Part shown: positions 7,123 through 15,998 of the stretch, piece after piece
How the letters are laid out: each line of letters begins with the position of its first letter
Position numbering within the stretch: the stretch's first letter is position 1
Assembly (NCBI GenBank): GCA_902494565.1
Contig: CABUTN010000003.1
Span: forward strand, 1 to 64,000
Direction of reading: 5' to 3'
DNA: 64,000 bases
Source of the DNA: an uncultured Collinsella sp.
Lineage (GTDB): Bacteria; Actinomycetota; Coriobacteriia; Coriobacteriales; Coriobacteriaceae
The notes under the pieces: generated by a model
What the model saw: only the letters and a program-made list of their open reading frames with translations
Databases searched by the model: none
What the model was told of the DNA's origin: nothing
Program-made: the position numbers and the translations under genes

Positions 7123-9351
7123 TTAAGCCTGGGGCACCTCACCAGTCGCCAAGATCTGCTCGAGTGCGTCCTCGTCCAGCACGGGTACGCCCAGCTGCTC
7201 GGCCTTGGTGAGCTTGGAGCCCGCTTTGGGGCCGGCGACCAGATAGCTCGTCTTCTTTGACACGCTGCCCGAGACCTTGGCGCCAAGCACCTTGAGCGCC
7301 GCGCCTGCCTCGTCGCGCGTGCGGTTGACGAGCGTGCCGGTGAGCACGAAGGTCAGGCCCGCGAGTGGTTGTGCGTCGGCGAGCTCGCCTGCCACGCCAG
7401 CATCGGCTGCGGCCTGTGCATGCGCGGCGCCCAGGTCGACCTCGAGCGACAGGCCCGCCTGGCGCAGGCGCTCCAGGACGGCAAGGTTTTCGGGCACGGC
7501 CAGGAACTGCTTGACGCTCGCCGCAATCTTGGGACCGATGCCCTCGCACTCGGCGATGTCCTCTTCGCTCGCCAAGATGAGCTTGTCAATCGACAGGAAT
7601 CGCTCGGCGATGACTTCGCCCACGCTCTTGCCCACGTGGCGGATGCCCAAGGCAAACAGCACGCGACCGAGCGGCTGGCTCTTGGACTTGTTGAGCTCGG
7701 CGATGATTTTCTCGGCCGTCTTGAGGCCTACCGGAATGGGGTCGCCCTTCTTGACGCCCCTTTTGCTGTTGGAGCTGGCGTAGGTGCGCCCCGTGTCCAA
7801 GCCGGCGATGTCGTCCACCGTGAGCTGGTAGAAGTCCGCGACATCGTGGATCAGACCGGCGGCAATCATCTTGTCGACGATCTCATCGCCCAGGCCGTCG
7901 ACATCCATGCAGCCGCGGCTCACCCAGTGGAGCAAGCGCTCCTTGAGCTGCGCGGGACAGTCGATGGAGACACAACGGTAAGCGACCTCGCCATCCTCGT
8001 GGACCACGGGGCTGCCGCACACGGGGCAGACCTCGGGCATGTGCCAGTCGACCGAATCGGCCGGGCGCTTGTCGAGCACCGGGCCCACGACCTCGGGGAT
8101 TACGTCGCCTGCCTTGTGCACGATGATAGTGTCGCCCTCGCGCACGTTTTTGCGGCGAATCTCGTCGATGTTATGCAGCGTGGCGCGCGCGATGGTGGAG
8201 CCGGCAACCGTCACCGGGTCGAACTCGGCGACCGGTGTGAGCACACCGGTGCGGCCCACCTGGATGCGAATCTCGCGCAGGACGGTCTGCTTTTCCTCAG
8301 GCGGGAACTTAAAGGCGATGGCCCAGCGCGGTGCGCGGGCGGTAAAGCCCAGGTCGAGCTGCTGCTGGAAGCTGTCGACCTTTACGACCACGCCGTCGAT
8401 GTCGTAGTCCAGGTCACCGCGGTGTTCGAGCGCCTGGGCACAGAACTCGTGGACCTCGGCGGGTGTGGCACAGCGAGCCACATTAGGGTTGACGCTAAAG
8501 CCGGCGCTACGCAGCCAATCGAGGAACTCGCGCTGGCTGTGGACGTGCAGCGGATCGGTATCGGCGATGGCGTAGATAAAGGTGGCCAGGTCGCGGCGCG
8601 CCGTGACCTTGGGATCCTTCTGACGCAAGGATCCGGCGGCAGCGTTGCGCGGGTTGGCGAAGGGGTCGCGACCCTCGGCATCGGCCTCGTCGTTCAGACG
8701 AACAAAGCTGCCCTTGGGCATATAGACCTCGCCGCGTACCTCGATGGTGCGCTCGCGGTCGGCGCCCATGTGGGCGAGCGCCGGCTCGGACAGGTGCATG
8801 GGCACATCCTTGATGGTGCGCACGTTGAGCGACACGTCCTCGCCCGTGGCGCCATCGCCGCGCGTGGCTGCGCGCACGAAGGTGCCGTTTTGGTAGGTAA
8901 GCGCCACGCCCAGGCCGTCGATCTTAAGCTCGCAGGTATAGGTAACGCTGCCGGCACCGAGCGCATCCTCAGCGCGCTGGAGCCATGCGTCGAGCTCGTC
9001 CAGGTCCATGGCATCGTCCATGGAATACATGCGCGCCATGTGCGTGACCGGCGTAAACTGCTCGCTCACGTAGCCGCCCACGCGCTGGGTATAGCTGTCG
9101 GGCGTCACTAAATCGGGGTAGGCAGCCTCGATTTCCTGCAGCTCAACGAGCATTTTGTCGAAGGCGGCGTCCGTGATCTCGGGTGCGTCGAGCATGTAGT
9201 AGCGGTACGCGTGGTAATCGAGCTCGTGGCGCAGCTCGGCCGCGCGCGCTGCCGCCTGGACACGGGCATCGGTCGGTGCGGCGGCATCCGCGGTCGTGGG
9301 CGTTTCGGCATCGATGTCCACGCCGTCACCAAACAGGCTCGATTGCTCCAT
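7123..9351 (-). CDS. ligA: NAD-dependent DNA ligase LigA
   Basis: Seals 5'-phosphate nicks in replication and repair, using NAD+. 742 residues, somewhat longer than the usual 670 through an N-terminal extension of about 30 residues. The adenylation motif CELKIDG puts the nucleotide-linked lysine at Lys143. An OB-fold, a four-Cys zinc finger (CPVCG...C....C), helix-hairpin-helix repeats and a C-terminal BRCT domain follow in order. Start ATG 9351 has GAAGGAG 7 nt upstream; a frame beginning at 9396 lacks one. It is the last gene before the shared terminator at 7064. Confidence 0.97.
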   Translation of the reverse strand: MEQSSLFGDGVDIDAETPTTADAAAPTDARVQAAARAAELRHELDYHAYRYYMLDAPEITDAAFDKMLVELQEIEAAYPDLVTPDSYTQRVGGYVSEQFTPVTHMARMYSMDDAMDLDELDAWLQRAEDALGAGSVTYTCELKIDGLGVALTYQNGTFVRAATRGDGATGEDVSLNVRTIKDVPMHLSEPALAHMGADRERTIEVRGEVYMPKGSFVRLNDEADAEGRDPFANPRNAAAGSLRQKDPKVTARRDLATFIYAIADTDPLHVHSQREFLDWLRSAGFSVNPNVARCATPAEVHEFCAQALEHRGDLDYDIDGVVVKVDSFQQQLDLGFTARAPRWAIAFKFPPEEKQTVLREIRIQVGRTGVLTPVAEFDPVTVAGSTIARATLHNIDEIRRKNVREGDTIIVHKAGDVIPEVVGPVLDKRPADSVDWHMPEVCPVCGSPVVHEDGEVAYRCVSIDCPAQLKERLLHWVSRGCMDVDGLGDEIVDKMIAAGLIHDVADFYQLTVDDIAGLDTGRTYASSNSKRGVKKGDPIPVGLKTAEKIIAELNKSKSQPLGRVLFALGIRHVGKSVGEVIAERFLSIDKLILASEEDIAECEGIGPKIAASVKQFLAVPENLAVLERLRQAGLSLEVDLGAAHAQAAADAGVAGELADAQPLAGLTFVLTGTLVNRTRDEAGAALKVLGAKVSGSVSKKTSYLVAGPKAGSKLTKAEQLGVPVLDEDALEQILATGEVPQA

Positions 9352-9537
9352 AGCGGCACTCCTTCGCTCGATTTCAAACGGATACAAGAGTACCACCGGT
9401 CACCATGGCGCCGAATAACCCTTTCGAACCGCACCGAATCGGCAGTCGACGAACCGGGGCGGATCGCGCGATCAAACCATGCCCTTGCCGTTTCTAAATG
9501 ATCCGTTTTCCTCCGTCCCCAACGGATCAATAAGAAA

Positions 9538-9573
9538 AGAGGGGCTGCCCCGCGTTGGCGGGACAGCCCCTCT
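9538..9573 (-). terminator. Terminator of htrA
   Basis: Stem AGAGGGGCTG... (9538-9553) pairs with 9558-9573 and a minus-strand T-run follows. A second small palindrome, GATCCGTT/AACGGATC (9500-9528), lies beyond it. The rest of 9352-9599 holds only the ligA upstream region. Confidence 0.85.
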
Positions 9574-9599
9574 GGCTTCGATATGTGCGATACGGCTCG

Positions 9600-11060
9600 T
9601 TAGTAACCCTGGCCGTAGCCCTGGCCCTGCCCCTGCTGGCCTAGCAGCTCCTCCAGGTACTGGCGCAGCTGCTCGTCGGTAATACCGCCGTTGCCGGTGT
9701 CGGTCGAACTGTCATCCTGCTGCTGGTTCTGCAGCTCCTCATCGGAGCCCAGCTCGACGGTGACCTTCTTCTCTTCCTTGCCGCGCATGAGCGTGATCTC
9801 GACCTTCTCGCCCACCTCGTGGCTGCGCAGCGCGATGATCAGGCCATCGGCGCTCGTAATCTCGTCGTCGCCCAGCTTGGTGATGACGTCGCCCTCCTGG
9901 ATGCCGGCCTTGGCGGCGGGACCGTCCTCGACGACGCTCGCCACATACGCGCCGCTATCGGTGCTCAGCTTGTTGGTGCGGGCGTTGAGCGCGTTGACGC
10001 TCGAAAGCGTAGCGCCCATGTACGGATGCACCGGCGTCTTGCCGTCGATAATCTGGTCGGCAATGTTCTTGGCATAGTTGACCGGAATGGCAAAACCCAC
10101 GCCCGAGCTGGAGCCCGAGTAGCTCTCGATGAGCGAGTTGATACCCACAAGCTCGCCGTTGTCGTTAACGAGCGCGCCGCCGGAGTTGCCCGGGTTGATG
10201 GCGGCATCGGTCTGGATCATGTTGGCGTAGATGGTGTTACCGCTGGTAGAGCTCATGGCCGTGGAGCGGTAGAGCGCCGACACAATGCCCGTGGAGACAG
10301 ACTGCTCGTTGCCGAACGGCGAGCCGATCGCCATGACCCACTCGCCCACGTTGAGCTTGGAGGAGTCGCCGATCTCGATTGGCGTGAGCTTGGAGGCGTC
10401 GGCGTCCTTGAGCTTGATGACGGCTAGGTCGCTCGAAGCATCGTTGCCCACGAACTCGGCCTCGTAGGTGGTGCCGTCGTCCATGGTCACCACGTACTGG
10501 TCATAGCCATCGACCACGTGGTTGTTGGTGAGGATATGGCCCTCGGTATCGAGCACCACGCCCGAACCGACGCTGCCCGAACTATCCGACTCGTCGGCAG
10601 ACTGCGAAAGCGAGCCATTCTGGCCGCCGCTCGAAGTGGCGGTGATGGAAACGACGGAGGGCAGGGCCTTGGCGGAAACGGCCTCGGCCAGCGTAGTATC
10701 CTCGGAGTCAATGGTAATCTTTTGCGCCGATGAACCCGAAGCGCCCGCCGTCACGGCATTCTTGCCGCCACCGATATCGAGCGTGCCGCTCATAATGAGC
10801 GCGATGACCAACAGGGCGCCGCATGCGCAGCCGGCGAGTGCCGTAATAAAGATCGGCAGCTTTTTGGTCTTGGTCTTGACCACCGTGTGCTTGTTCACGA
10901 CCTGCGCACCGCCCAGCGGCTTTCCGGTCTGTGTGTCGTAAGCCTGCACGTAGGGAATGTTGCTGCCGGCAGGCGTCGACTCCACCTGCACGCGCGGCTG
11001 CTGCTGAGTCTCGCCGGCATTGCCAACATCCTGTGGACGCTGGGAATCGTTCTCGCTCAT
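9600..11060 (-). CDS. htrA: Membrane-anchored HtrA/DegP-type serine protease
   Basis: A 486-residue protease for envelope protein quality control. A cytoplasmic N-terminus of about 67 residues precedes one membrane anchor (about 68-92), a Ser/Gly-rich linker, a trypsin-like domain with catalytic His181 (TNNHVVDG), Asp211 (SSDLAVI) and Ser293 (GNSGGAL), and one PDZ domain (about 350-445). The tail is rich in Gln and Gly. One PDZ and an N-terminal anchor match actinobacterial HtrA/PepD. Start ATG 11060 follows GAAAGGA at 8 nt; an upstream in-frame start lacks a ribosome site. It is read alone. Confidence 0.93.
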   Translation of the reverse strand: MSENDSQRPQDVGNAGETQQQPRVQVESTPAGSNIPYVQAYDTQTGKPLGGAQVVNKHTVVKTKTKKLPIFITALAGCACGALLVIALIMSGTLDIGGGKNAVTAGASGSSAQKITIDSEDTTLAEAVSAKALPSVVSITATSSGGQNGSLSQSADESDSSGSVGSGVVLDTEGHILTNNHVVDGYDQYVVTMDDGTTYEAEFVGNDASSDLAVIKLKDADASKLTPIEIGDSSKLNVGEWVMAIGSPFGNEQSVSTGIVSALYRSTAMSSTSGNTIYANMIQTDAAINPGNSGGALVNDNGELVGINSLIESYSGSSSGVGFAIPVNYAKNIADQIIDGKTPVHPYMGATLSSVNALNARTNKLSTDSGAYVASVVEDGPAAKAGIQEGDVITKLGDDEITSADGLIIALRSHEVGEKVEITLMRGKEEKKVTVELGSDEELQNQQQDDSSTDTGNGGITDEQLRQYLEELLGQQGQGQGYGQGY

Positions 11061-11089
11061 GGCTGCGATCCTTTCGTCAAATAACCAAA

Positions 11090-11113
11090 GGCCCGCCAAA
11101 CACGTGGCGGGCC
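11090..11113. terminator. Short GC-rich hairpin between glnR-like gene and htrA
   Basis: GGCCCGCCA (11090-11098) pairs with TGGCGGGCC (11105-11113). It lies 30 bp upstream of the htrA start, so it might separate htrA from upstream transcription. No gene is seen in 11114-11231. Confidence 0.5.
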
Positions 11114-11231
11114 ATCATTGTTCACGTTGAGTTGTACCCCAATATGTGGGCGCAAGTGTATGAGAACGCAATCTTTTAGGAAGGCTTAAGTTCTGCCGCA
11201 GACCCGAAAGGAACCCGCGCCTGCGTCAAAA

Positions 11232-11264
11232 CCACCACAAAGGTGTCTGTCCCCTTTGTGGTGG
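11232..11264 (-). terminator. Hairpin family B copy, terminator of the glnA/glnR-like operon
   Basis: Perfect 12-bp arms CCACCACAAAGG (11232-11243) and CCTTTGTGGTGG (11253-11264) with loop TGTCTGTCC. A T-run follows on the minus strand 5 nt beyond the response-regulator stop. The same element occurs at 1-24 and 1576-1608. Confidence 0.75.
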
Positions 11265-11268
11265 AAAG

Positions 11269-11931
11269 CTAGTCCTTAAACAGATAGCCCACGCCGCGGA
11301 CGGTGGTGATGTGTGCCGCGATCTGCGGGCCCACCTTGGAGCGGATGCGTCGGATGTGCACGTCGACGGTGCGCGTGCCGCCGCAGTACTCAAAGCCCCA
11401 CACGCGGTGCAGCAACACCTCGCGGCTGTAGGCACGGTTGGGGTGCGTCGCCAAAAAGCTCAGCAGCGAGTACTCCATCAGCGTCAGGTCGATGGGCTCA
11501 TCGTCGAGCGTCACCTGGTAGGTGGCAAGGTTGATCTCGAGGTTATCGATGTTGAGCACGTCGTCGGCGGTGACGGTCTCCTCCTCGCCCATCAGGCGCT
11601 GCGCGCGAGCCTTGAGCTCGTTGGGCGTCGCCGTGGGGCATACAAAGTCGGCATGCGCGTGATTCGGCAGGCGCAGGGTGCCGAGCGCCTCATCGTCGAC
11701 GATCACCAGCATGGGGACGCCGCCACGATCGTCAAGCCACTTGGCAATCTGGTCGATGCGGTCGCTGCGGATACCATCGGAATCGAGGATCAGCAGGTCA
11801 AAGTCATGTGCCGCAGTCGGCGAATCGGGGGTCGCCAGGCTCACCTCGACACCCAGGGTGGTCGTCAAGCTGCGGGCAAACTCGTGGAAGCGCGTCGTGC
11901 GCGCCATGAACAGGGCACTCTTTTCGGACAT
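11269..11931 (-). CDS. GlnR-like orphan OmpR-family response regulator
   Basis: A 220-residue transcription factor. The N-terminal half is a degenerate receiver domain: a strand LLILDSDG is visible, but the usual acidic pocket is poor and no histidine kinase gene is nearby. The C-terminal winged helix is strong: LDLT-type LTLMEYSLLSFLATHPNR, then VWGFEYCGGTRTVDVHIRR and GVGYLF. The box FGGTRTVDVH is typical of actinobacterial GlnR, an atypical receiver protein that governs nitrogen genes. Start ATG 11931 has GGAGG 5 nt upstream. It lies 50 bp downstream of the glutamine synthetase homologue on the same strand, which supports a nitrogen role. The GlnR assignment is inference from motif and context. 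Confidence 0.8.
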   Translation of the reverse strand: MSEKSALFMARTTRFHEFARSLTTTLGVEVSLATPDSPTAAHDFDLLILDSDGIRSDRIDQIAKWLDDRGGVPMLVIVDDEALGTLRLPNHAHADFVCPTATPNELKARAQRLMGEEETVTADDVLNIDNLEINLATYQVTLDDEPIDLTLMEYSLLSFLATHPNRAYSREVLLHRVWGFEYCGGTRTVDVHIRRIRSKVGPQIAAHITTVRGVGYLFKD

Positions 11932-11981
11932 ATCGGCCTCCAAAGAAATGAGCTCAATCGTACTGGAACAAGCCAGCGCGA

Positions 11982-13319
11982 TTAGGAGTTCGCCAGGTAG
12001 TGCTTGATCTCCCACTCGGTGATCGTAGACTCAAACTTATGCCACTCGTCGCGCTTCTTTTTGAGGAAGAAGCTGTGGATGTGCTCGCCGAGGGCATCCT
12101 TCATAAACTGCGAGTCCTCAAACACGTCGAGCGCCTCTTTGAGCGAGCGCGGCAGCGGCGTGTAGCCGGCCTCGACCATCTGACGGTCGGTGAGCTTGAG
12201 CGTCTCGGCCGTTGCCTCGGGCGGGAGTTCCAGCTTGCGCTCGATGCCGTCCAGACCAGCCGCCAGCGTGACGGCGTTGACCAGGTACGGGTTGGCCATG
12301 GGGTCGGGGCTACGAAGCTCGATGCGCGTGGACAGCTGCTTGCCGGGCTTGTAGACCGGGATGCGGACCATGCTCGCGCGGTTGCGCAGGCCCCACGTGG
12401 CGTACTGCGGCACGGAATCGCCGCCCGTGGTGATGCGCTTGTACGAGTTGACCGTGGGGTTAGTGATAGCGCTGATCTCGCGCGCGTGTGCCAGAATGCC
12501 GGCCATGTAGTGCTTGGCGATATCGGAGAGGTGATACTTCTCGTCGTCCTCGCCCCAAAAGACGTTGTTGCCGTCGTGGTCGAATAGCGACTGGCACAGG
12601 AACATAGCGCTGCCGTCCTCGCCCGCCAGCGGCTTGGGCATAAAGGAGGCGTGGCACCCGCTCTCGTAAGCCTGCTGCTTAATGATGAGTTTGGCCGTAG
12701 TGATGGCGTCGGACATGCTCAGGGCCTCGGCGTGGCGCAGGCTCATGCCGTGCTGCGAGCGACCGGCGGCGTGGAAGGTGTACTCCACGGGCACGGACAT
12801 CTTCTCGAGCGTAAGGACCGTGTTGCGGCGCAGGTCGCGGGCGGCATCGCTCACCGAAAGATCGAAGTAGCCCACGTTGTCGAGCGGCTCGGGCGTGTGC
12901 TCGTCGGGGAAGTAGTAATACTCCAGCTCGGCGCCCACGTTGAGCAGATAGCCAGCCTTCTCGGCCTTGCGGAACATGCGGCGCAGGGCATCGCGTGGAT
13001 CGCCGGCAAAGGGCTTGCAATCGGGAGTGCACACGTCGCAGAACACGCGGGCGACGCCGTTGTGGCTCGGGCGCCACGGCAGGATCTGGAAGGTCGAAGC
13101 ATCGGGAAACGCCAGCATGTCGGCTTCCTCGGGCGTGGCAAAGCCCTCGATGGCGGAGCCGTCAAAGCCAATACCCTCCTCAAAAGCGACCTCGAGGTCC
13201 TCGGGGCTAATGGCAAAGTTCTTGAGGCGGCCGAGAATGTCGACAAACCACAGACGCACAAAGCGGATGTCACGCTGCTCTACGGAGCGAAGTACGTAAT
13301 CGATGTTCTGCTGGTTCAT
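11982..13319 (-). CDS. glnA: Type I glutamine synthetase homologue with altered metal-ligand residues
   Basis: 445 residues that align from end to end with GSI-alpha, the enzyme forming glutamine from glutamate, ammonia and ATP. Retained: the ELE pair (131, 133), NPTVNSYKR, the NR..MVRIP loop and RIELRSPDP with Glu334. Three canonical ligands appear lost: HHEVA reads HAAGR (Ala184 for Glu), GQHEID reads SQHGMS (Gly191 for Glu) and GSGMH reads GSAMF (Phe240 for His). I checked these codons on the reverse strand and no frameshift is needed. It may be a non-canonical ligase, a regulatory protein or inactive. Start ATG 13319 follows GGGGAG. A GlnR-like regulator gene comes next. Confidence 0.85.
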   Translation of the reverse strand: MNQQNIDYVLRSVEQRDIRFVRLWFVDILGRLKNFAISPEDLEVAFEEGIGFDGSAIEGFATPEEADMLAFPDASTFQILPWRPSHNGVARVFCDVCTPDCKPFAGDPRDALRRMFRKAEKAGYLLNVGAELEYYYFPDEHTPEPLDNVGYFDLSVSDAARDLRRNTVLTLEKMSVPVEYTFHAAGRSQHGMSLRHAEALSMSDAITTAKLIIKQQAYESGCHASFMPKPLAGEDGSAMFLCQSLFDHDGNNVFWGEDDEKYHLSDIAKHYMAGILAHAREISAITNPTVNSYKRITTGGDSVPQYATWGLRNRASMVRIPVYKPGKQLSTRIELRSPDPMANPYLVNAVTLAAGLDGIERKLELPPEATAETLKLTDRQMVEAGYTPLPRSLKEALDVFEDSQFMKDALGEHIHSFFLKKKRDEWHKFESTITEWEIKHYLANS

Positions 13320-13453
13320 GTCGCTCCCCTTTCTTTCGGGCGGGTTTCGACTGGTCTATATCGCAGATACTATCGCAGAAAAATGTTTCCGCAGGGTTAA
13401 AGCGTATCAAGCGCTCAAAAAACGTGCGCGAACAGGCCGTTGCGAACGAGCGG

Positions 13454-14476
13454 CTAGCGCGAGGTCGAGGCGCGGTGTTCGATGTGGCCGGGAATCTCGA
13501 TGCGTTTGGGCGCCAGCTTTGCGGCCTCGCCCACGGTGGTGGTAACAACGTCGATGCGCTCGGACAGACGCTCGACTACGCGCTCGGCAATGGTGAGGGT
13601 GTCTTGCGCGGCCGTGGTCACGCCGCCAAAGAGCACGTGATTCCAGGGGTAGTCGTCAAACGTCGCGATCTTGAGCCCCGCCGGCAGCGAGGGTCCCAGC
13701 TGTGCTAGCGCCTCGGTCAAACGCAGGAAGACCAGACCGTTGACGGCAATGAGGCCGAGCTTTTTGCCTGCATAGCCGCGGATAGTCTCGTCCAAGCGAC
13801 CGACGCCCGTGGCGCCACCGTCGGCCAGGGTGACGACCTCGCCCGCAAGGCCGCGGCGCGAAAGCTCGTCGGCAAAGGCCTCGGCACGCTCGCGACGCAC
13901 GGGGCTGTCGTCGCTTGCCTCGGTGAGCAGGCACAGGCGCTCGCTGCCCGCAGCAGCCAAGGCGTCTACCAAGCCGGCGACCAGCTCACGGTTGTTAGAT
14001 GTCACCAGATCGACACCGCCGTCGGCAACGTTGCGGTCGAGCAGCACTACGGGCAGGCGTCCCGCTGCCGCGGCGATTGCCTCGTCATTGCCTCCGCAGG
14101 TGTTGACGACCAGACCGTCCACGCCGGCATCGATAAGTCTGGTGAGCGACTCGGCCTCCTTGGCGGGATCGTTGCCGCTAATGGCCGTCATGAGCGAGCA
14201 GCCGCGCGCCGCGGCGCTGGCGGAAAGGCCCTCGAGCATGGCGCTCGAGAACGGGTTGGCGATGTCAGCCAGAATCACACCGATGAGGTTCGTACGCGAG
14301 CTGCGCAGATTGCGCGCGGCGGCACGTGGGCGATAGCCGGTGCGCTCGATAACTGCCGCGATGCGAGCACGGGTCTCCTCGGTCATTTGCCCGGGGCGGT
14401 TGTTGAGATAGCGCGAGACCGTGGCCGGGCTCACGCCCGCCTCGGCGGCAATGTCCTTGATTCTCATCTGCGCCAT
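13454..14476 (-). CDS. LacI-family repressor, probably of kdgK/kdgA
   Basis: A 340-residue LacI-type regulator. The N-terminal helix-turn-helix (MRIKDIAAEAGVSPATVSRY) and hinge helix (RPRAAARNLRSSRTNLIGV) are complete, followed by a periplasmic-binding-protein-like effector domain (about 60-330). It is divergent from kdgK, and two copies of AAACCGATTTC lie in the shared promoter, so it is probably the local KdgR-type repressor responding to ketodeoxygluconate or KDPG. Start ATG 14476 has GGGG 6 nt upstream; an ATG three codons later is possible. Effector identity is inference. Confidence 0.88.
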   Translation of the reverse strand: MAQMRIKDIAAEAGVSPATVSRYLNNRPGQMTEETRARIAAVIERTGYRPRAAARNLRSSRTNLIGVILADIANPFSSAMLEGLSASAAARGCSLMTAISGNDPAKEAESLTRLIDAGVDGLVVNTCGGNDEAIAAAAGRLPVVLLDRNVADGGVDLVTSNNRELVAGLVDALAAAGSERLCLLTEASDDSPVRRERAEAFADELSRRGLAGEVVTLADGGATGVGRLDETIRGYAGKKLGLIAVNGLVFLRLTEALAQLGPSLPAGLKIATFDDYPWNHVLFGGVTTAAQDTLTIAERVVERLSERIDVVTTTVGEAAKLAPKRIEIPGHIEHRASTSR

Positions 14477-14541
14477 AACGCACCCCGTTTCCCAATTGTC
14501 GGCGATCTGAGCCATTTTAGGCATTTTTTTAAAAATCTCGG

Positions 14542-14605
14542 TTGCAAAACGCTGTAGGTGAGTATACTACAACTCGAAACGAAACCGATTTCGTAAACCG
14601 ATTTC
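14542..14605 (+). promoter_or_regulatory. kdgK promoter with two tandem LacI-type operators
   Basis: TTGCAA (14542-14547) and TATACT (14563-14568) form a promoter with a 15-bp spacer. Immediately downstream are GAAACCGATTTC (14581-14592) and TAAACCGATTTC (14594-14605), starts 13 bp apart. The near-palindrome with a central CG is the usual LacI-family operator form. Binding here would block kdgK and could autoregulate the divergent gene. Confidence 0.7.
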
Positions 14606-14610
14606 GGCGA

Positions 14611-14668
14611 GCGTTGGCACGCAGGTGCAAAGACGCACCCTACCGTCTTGGCACCTGCGTGCCAACGC
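14611..14668. repeat. 58-bp near-perfect palindrome in the kdgK leader
   Basis: 18-bp perfect arms (14611-14628 and 14651-14668). The 22-nt interior also pairs (AAGACG with CGTCTT), leaving an 8-nt loop. No T-run follows, so it is not a simple terminator. It lies between the operators and the kdgK ribosome site and would fold in the 5' untranslated RNA. Confidence 0.75.
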
Positions 14669-14710
14669 CATATCAAAGGTGTACGCACGAGTAAAAGGAG
14701 CTGCGCGACC

Positions 14711-15745
14711 ATGGGTAAAACGGTTCTTACCTTCGGCGAGATCATGATGAGACTCTCGCCCAAAGACCACCTGCGTATTGAGCAGGCAACCGAGTTTGAC
14801 GTCCGCTACGGCGGCGCCGAGGCCAACACTGCGCTTTCCCTGGCCTACCAGGGCGACAAGGCCGCTTACGTCTCCGTTGTTCCGGCCAACCGCCTAGGCG
14901 AGTGCGCGCTGCGCTCGCTGAAGGCCTACGGCGTCGACACAACGCGCGTCGTGCGTCAGGGCGACCGTCTTGGCTCCTATGTGTTTGAGGTCGGCGCCTC
15001 GCAGCGCGGCAACGGCTGCGTCTACGACCGCAAGTTCTCTGCCATCAACATGGCCAAGCGCGATGTTTTTGACTGGGACGAGACCCTCAAGGGCATCGAT
15101 GTCTTCTACTTCTCCGGCGTGACCCCCGCCGTCTCCGACGAGATGGCCGCCGCCTGCAAGGAGGCGCTCGCCGCCTGCCGCGCCAAGGGCATCACCACCG
15201 TGTGCGACGTGAACTATCGCGGCAAGATGTGGTCGCCCGAGAAATCGCAGGCCACCATGAAGGAACTCCTGCCGCTCGTCGACATCTGCATCGCCAACGA
15301 CGAGGATGCGCCTGCCGGCCTCGGCATGACCTGCGTCTCCGGTTCCCTTGCCCACGGCATCGAGGAGCGCGACACCTACGTCGAGATGGCCCGCCAGATC
15401 TGCGCCGAGTACGGCTGCAAGAAGGTCGCCTCGGTCGTCCGCAACATCTCCTGCGTCGAGCGCTCCATCTGGATGGGCATGCTCTTTGACGCCGAGAGCG
15501 GCGAGCACTGGTTCTCCCCTGCTCACGACGTGCACGTGCTCGAGGGCGTTGCCGCCGGCGACGCTTTCAACGCCGGCCTCGTCCATGCCCTCATCAACGA
15601 TTTTGACCCGCAGGACGCCGTCAACTACGCCATTGCAGCGTCGATCCTCAAGCTCACCATCAAGGGCGATTCCAACTTGGTGACCGCAGACGAGATCGCA
15701 GCCGTGGCATCCGCCGCCGACGGTGGCACCCGCGTCGCGCGCTAG
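14711..15745 (+). CDS. kdgK: 2-keto-3-deoxygluconate kinase
   Basis: A 344-residue PfkB/ribokinase-family sugar kinase that phosphorylates KDG to KDPG, the joining point of galacturonate, unsaturated uronate and hexonate breakdown. Visible motifs are YGGAEANTALSLA near the N-terminus (substrate side, typical of KdgK) and EGVAAGDAFNAG near the C-terminus (anion hole and catalytic Asp). Start ATG 14711 has AAGGAG 11 nt upstream; an in-frame extension to 14648 runs through the leader palindrome and is not credible. It is followed by kdgA after 253 bp, and its repressor gene is divergent. Confidence 0.93.
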   Translation: MGKTVLTFGEIMMRLSPKDHLRIEQATEFDVRYGGAEANTALSLAYQGDKAAYVSVVPANRLGECALRSLKAYGVDTTRVVRQGDRLGSYVFEVGASQRGNGCVYDRKFSAINMAKRDVFDWDETLKGIDVFYFSGVTPAVSDEMAAACKEALAACRAKGITTVCDVNYRGKMWSPEKSQATMKELLPLVDICIANDEDAPAGLGMTCVSGSLAHGIEERDTYVEMARQICAEYGCKKVASVVRNISCVERSIWMGMLFDAESGEHWFSPAHDVHVLEGVAAGDAFNAGLVHALINDFDPQDAVNYAIAASILKLTIKGDSNLVTADEIAAVASAADGGTRVAR

Positions 15746-15998
15746 TCCGTCTCCATTCCGCGGGCCGCAGCTTTCCAATCCCATACCCCTGCGGCCCGCT
15801 CCCCGATTCCTCCGGCCGGACAAAACCACCAGTCCCATTCCGGTTTTGCCTGGCATTCCCTACATGACTGGTCGAGCAGCTGGTTTTGGAATTGCTTGAA
15901 CCCCAAGCAGTGCCTCCGATAACCAATCCAAAATCGGCTCCTGACCAGCATATTTGGCAATCACGCGCCCATGCGCGCCATACATCGAAAGGAACATT
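15746..15998 (+). other. Structured intergenic region between kdgK and kdgA
   Basis: No gene is seen. A hairpin GCGGGCCGCAG/CTGCGGCCCGC (15758-15797) follows the kdgK stop and could attenuate transcription. Further short inverted repeats (GCTTGAACCCCAAGC; CCGATAACCAATCCAAAATCGG split 8+8) lie at about 15890-15935. I do not recognise a known riboswitch. kdgA may be read from kdgK or from its own promoter here. Confidence 0.4.

Noticed and set aside
11982..13319. A frameshift or base error causing the odd glnA motifs
   Set aside because: The reverse-strand codons were read directly; flanking residues align on both sides of each changed position without indels.
15830..15998. Riboswitch before kdgA
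   Set aside because: Several short dyads are present but they do not match any riboswitch consensus I know, and kdgA has a normal ribosome site.
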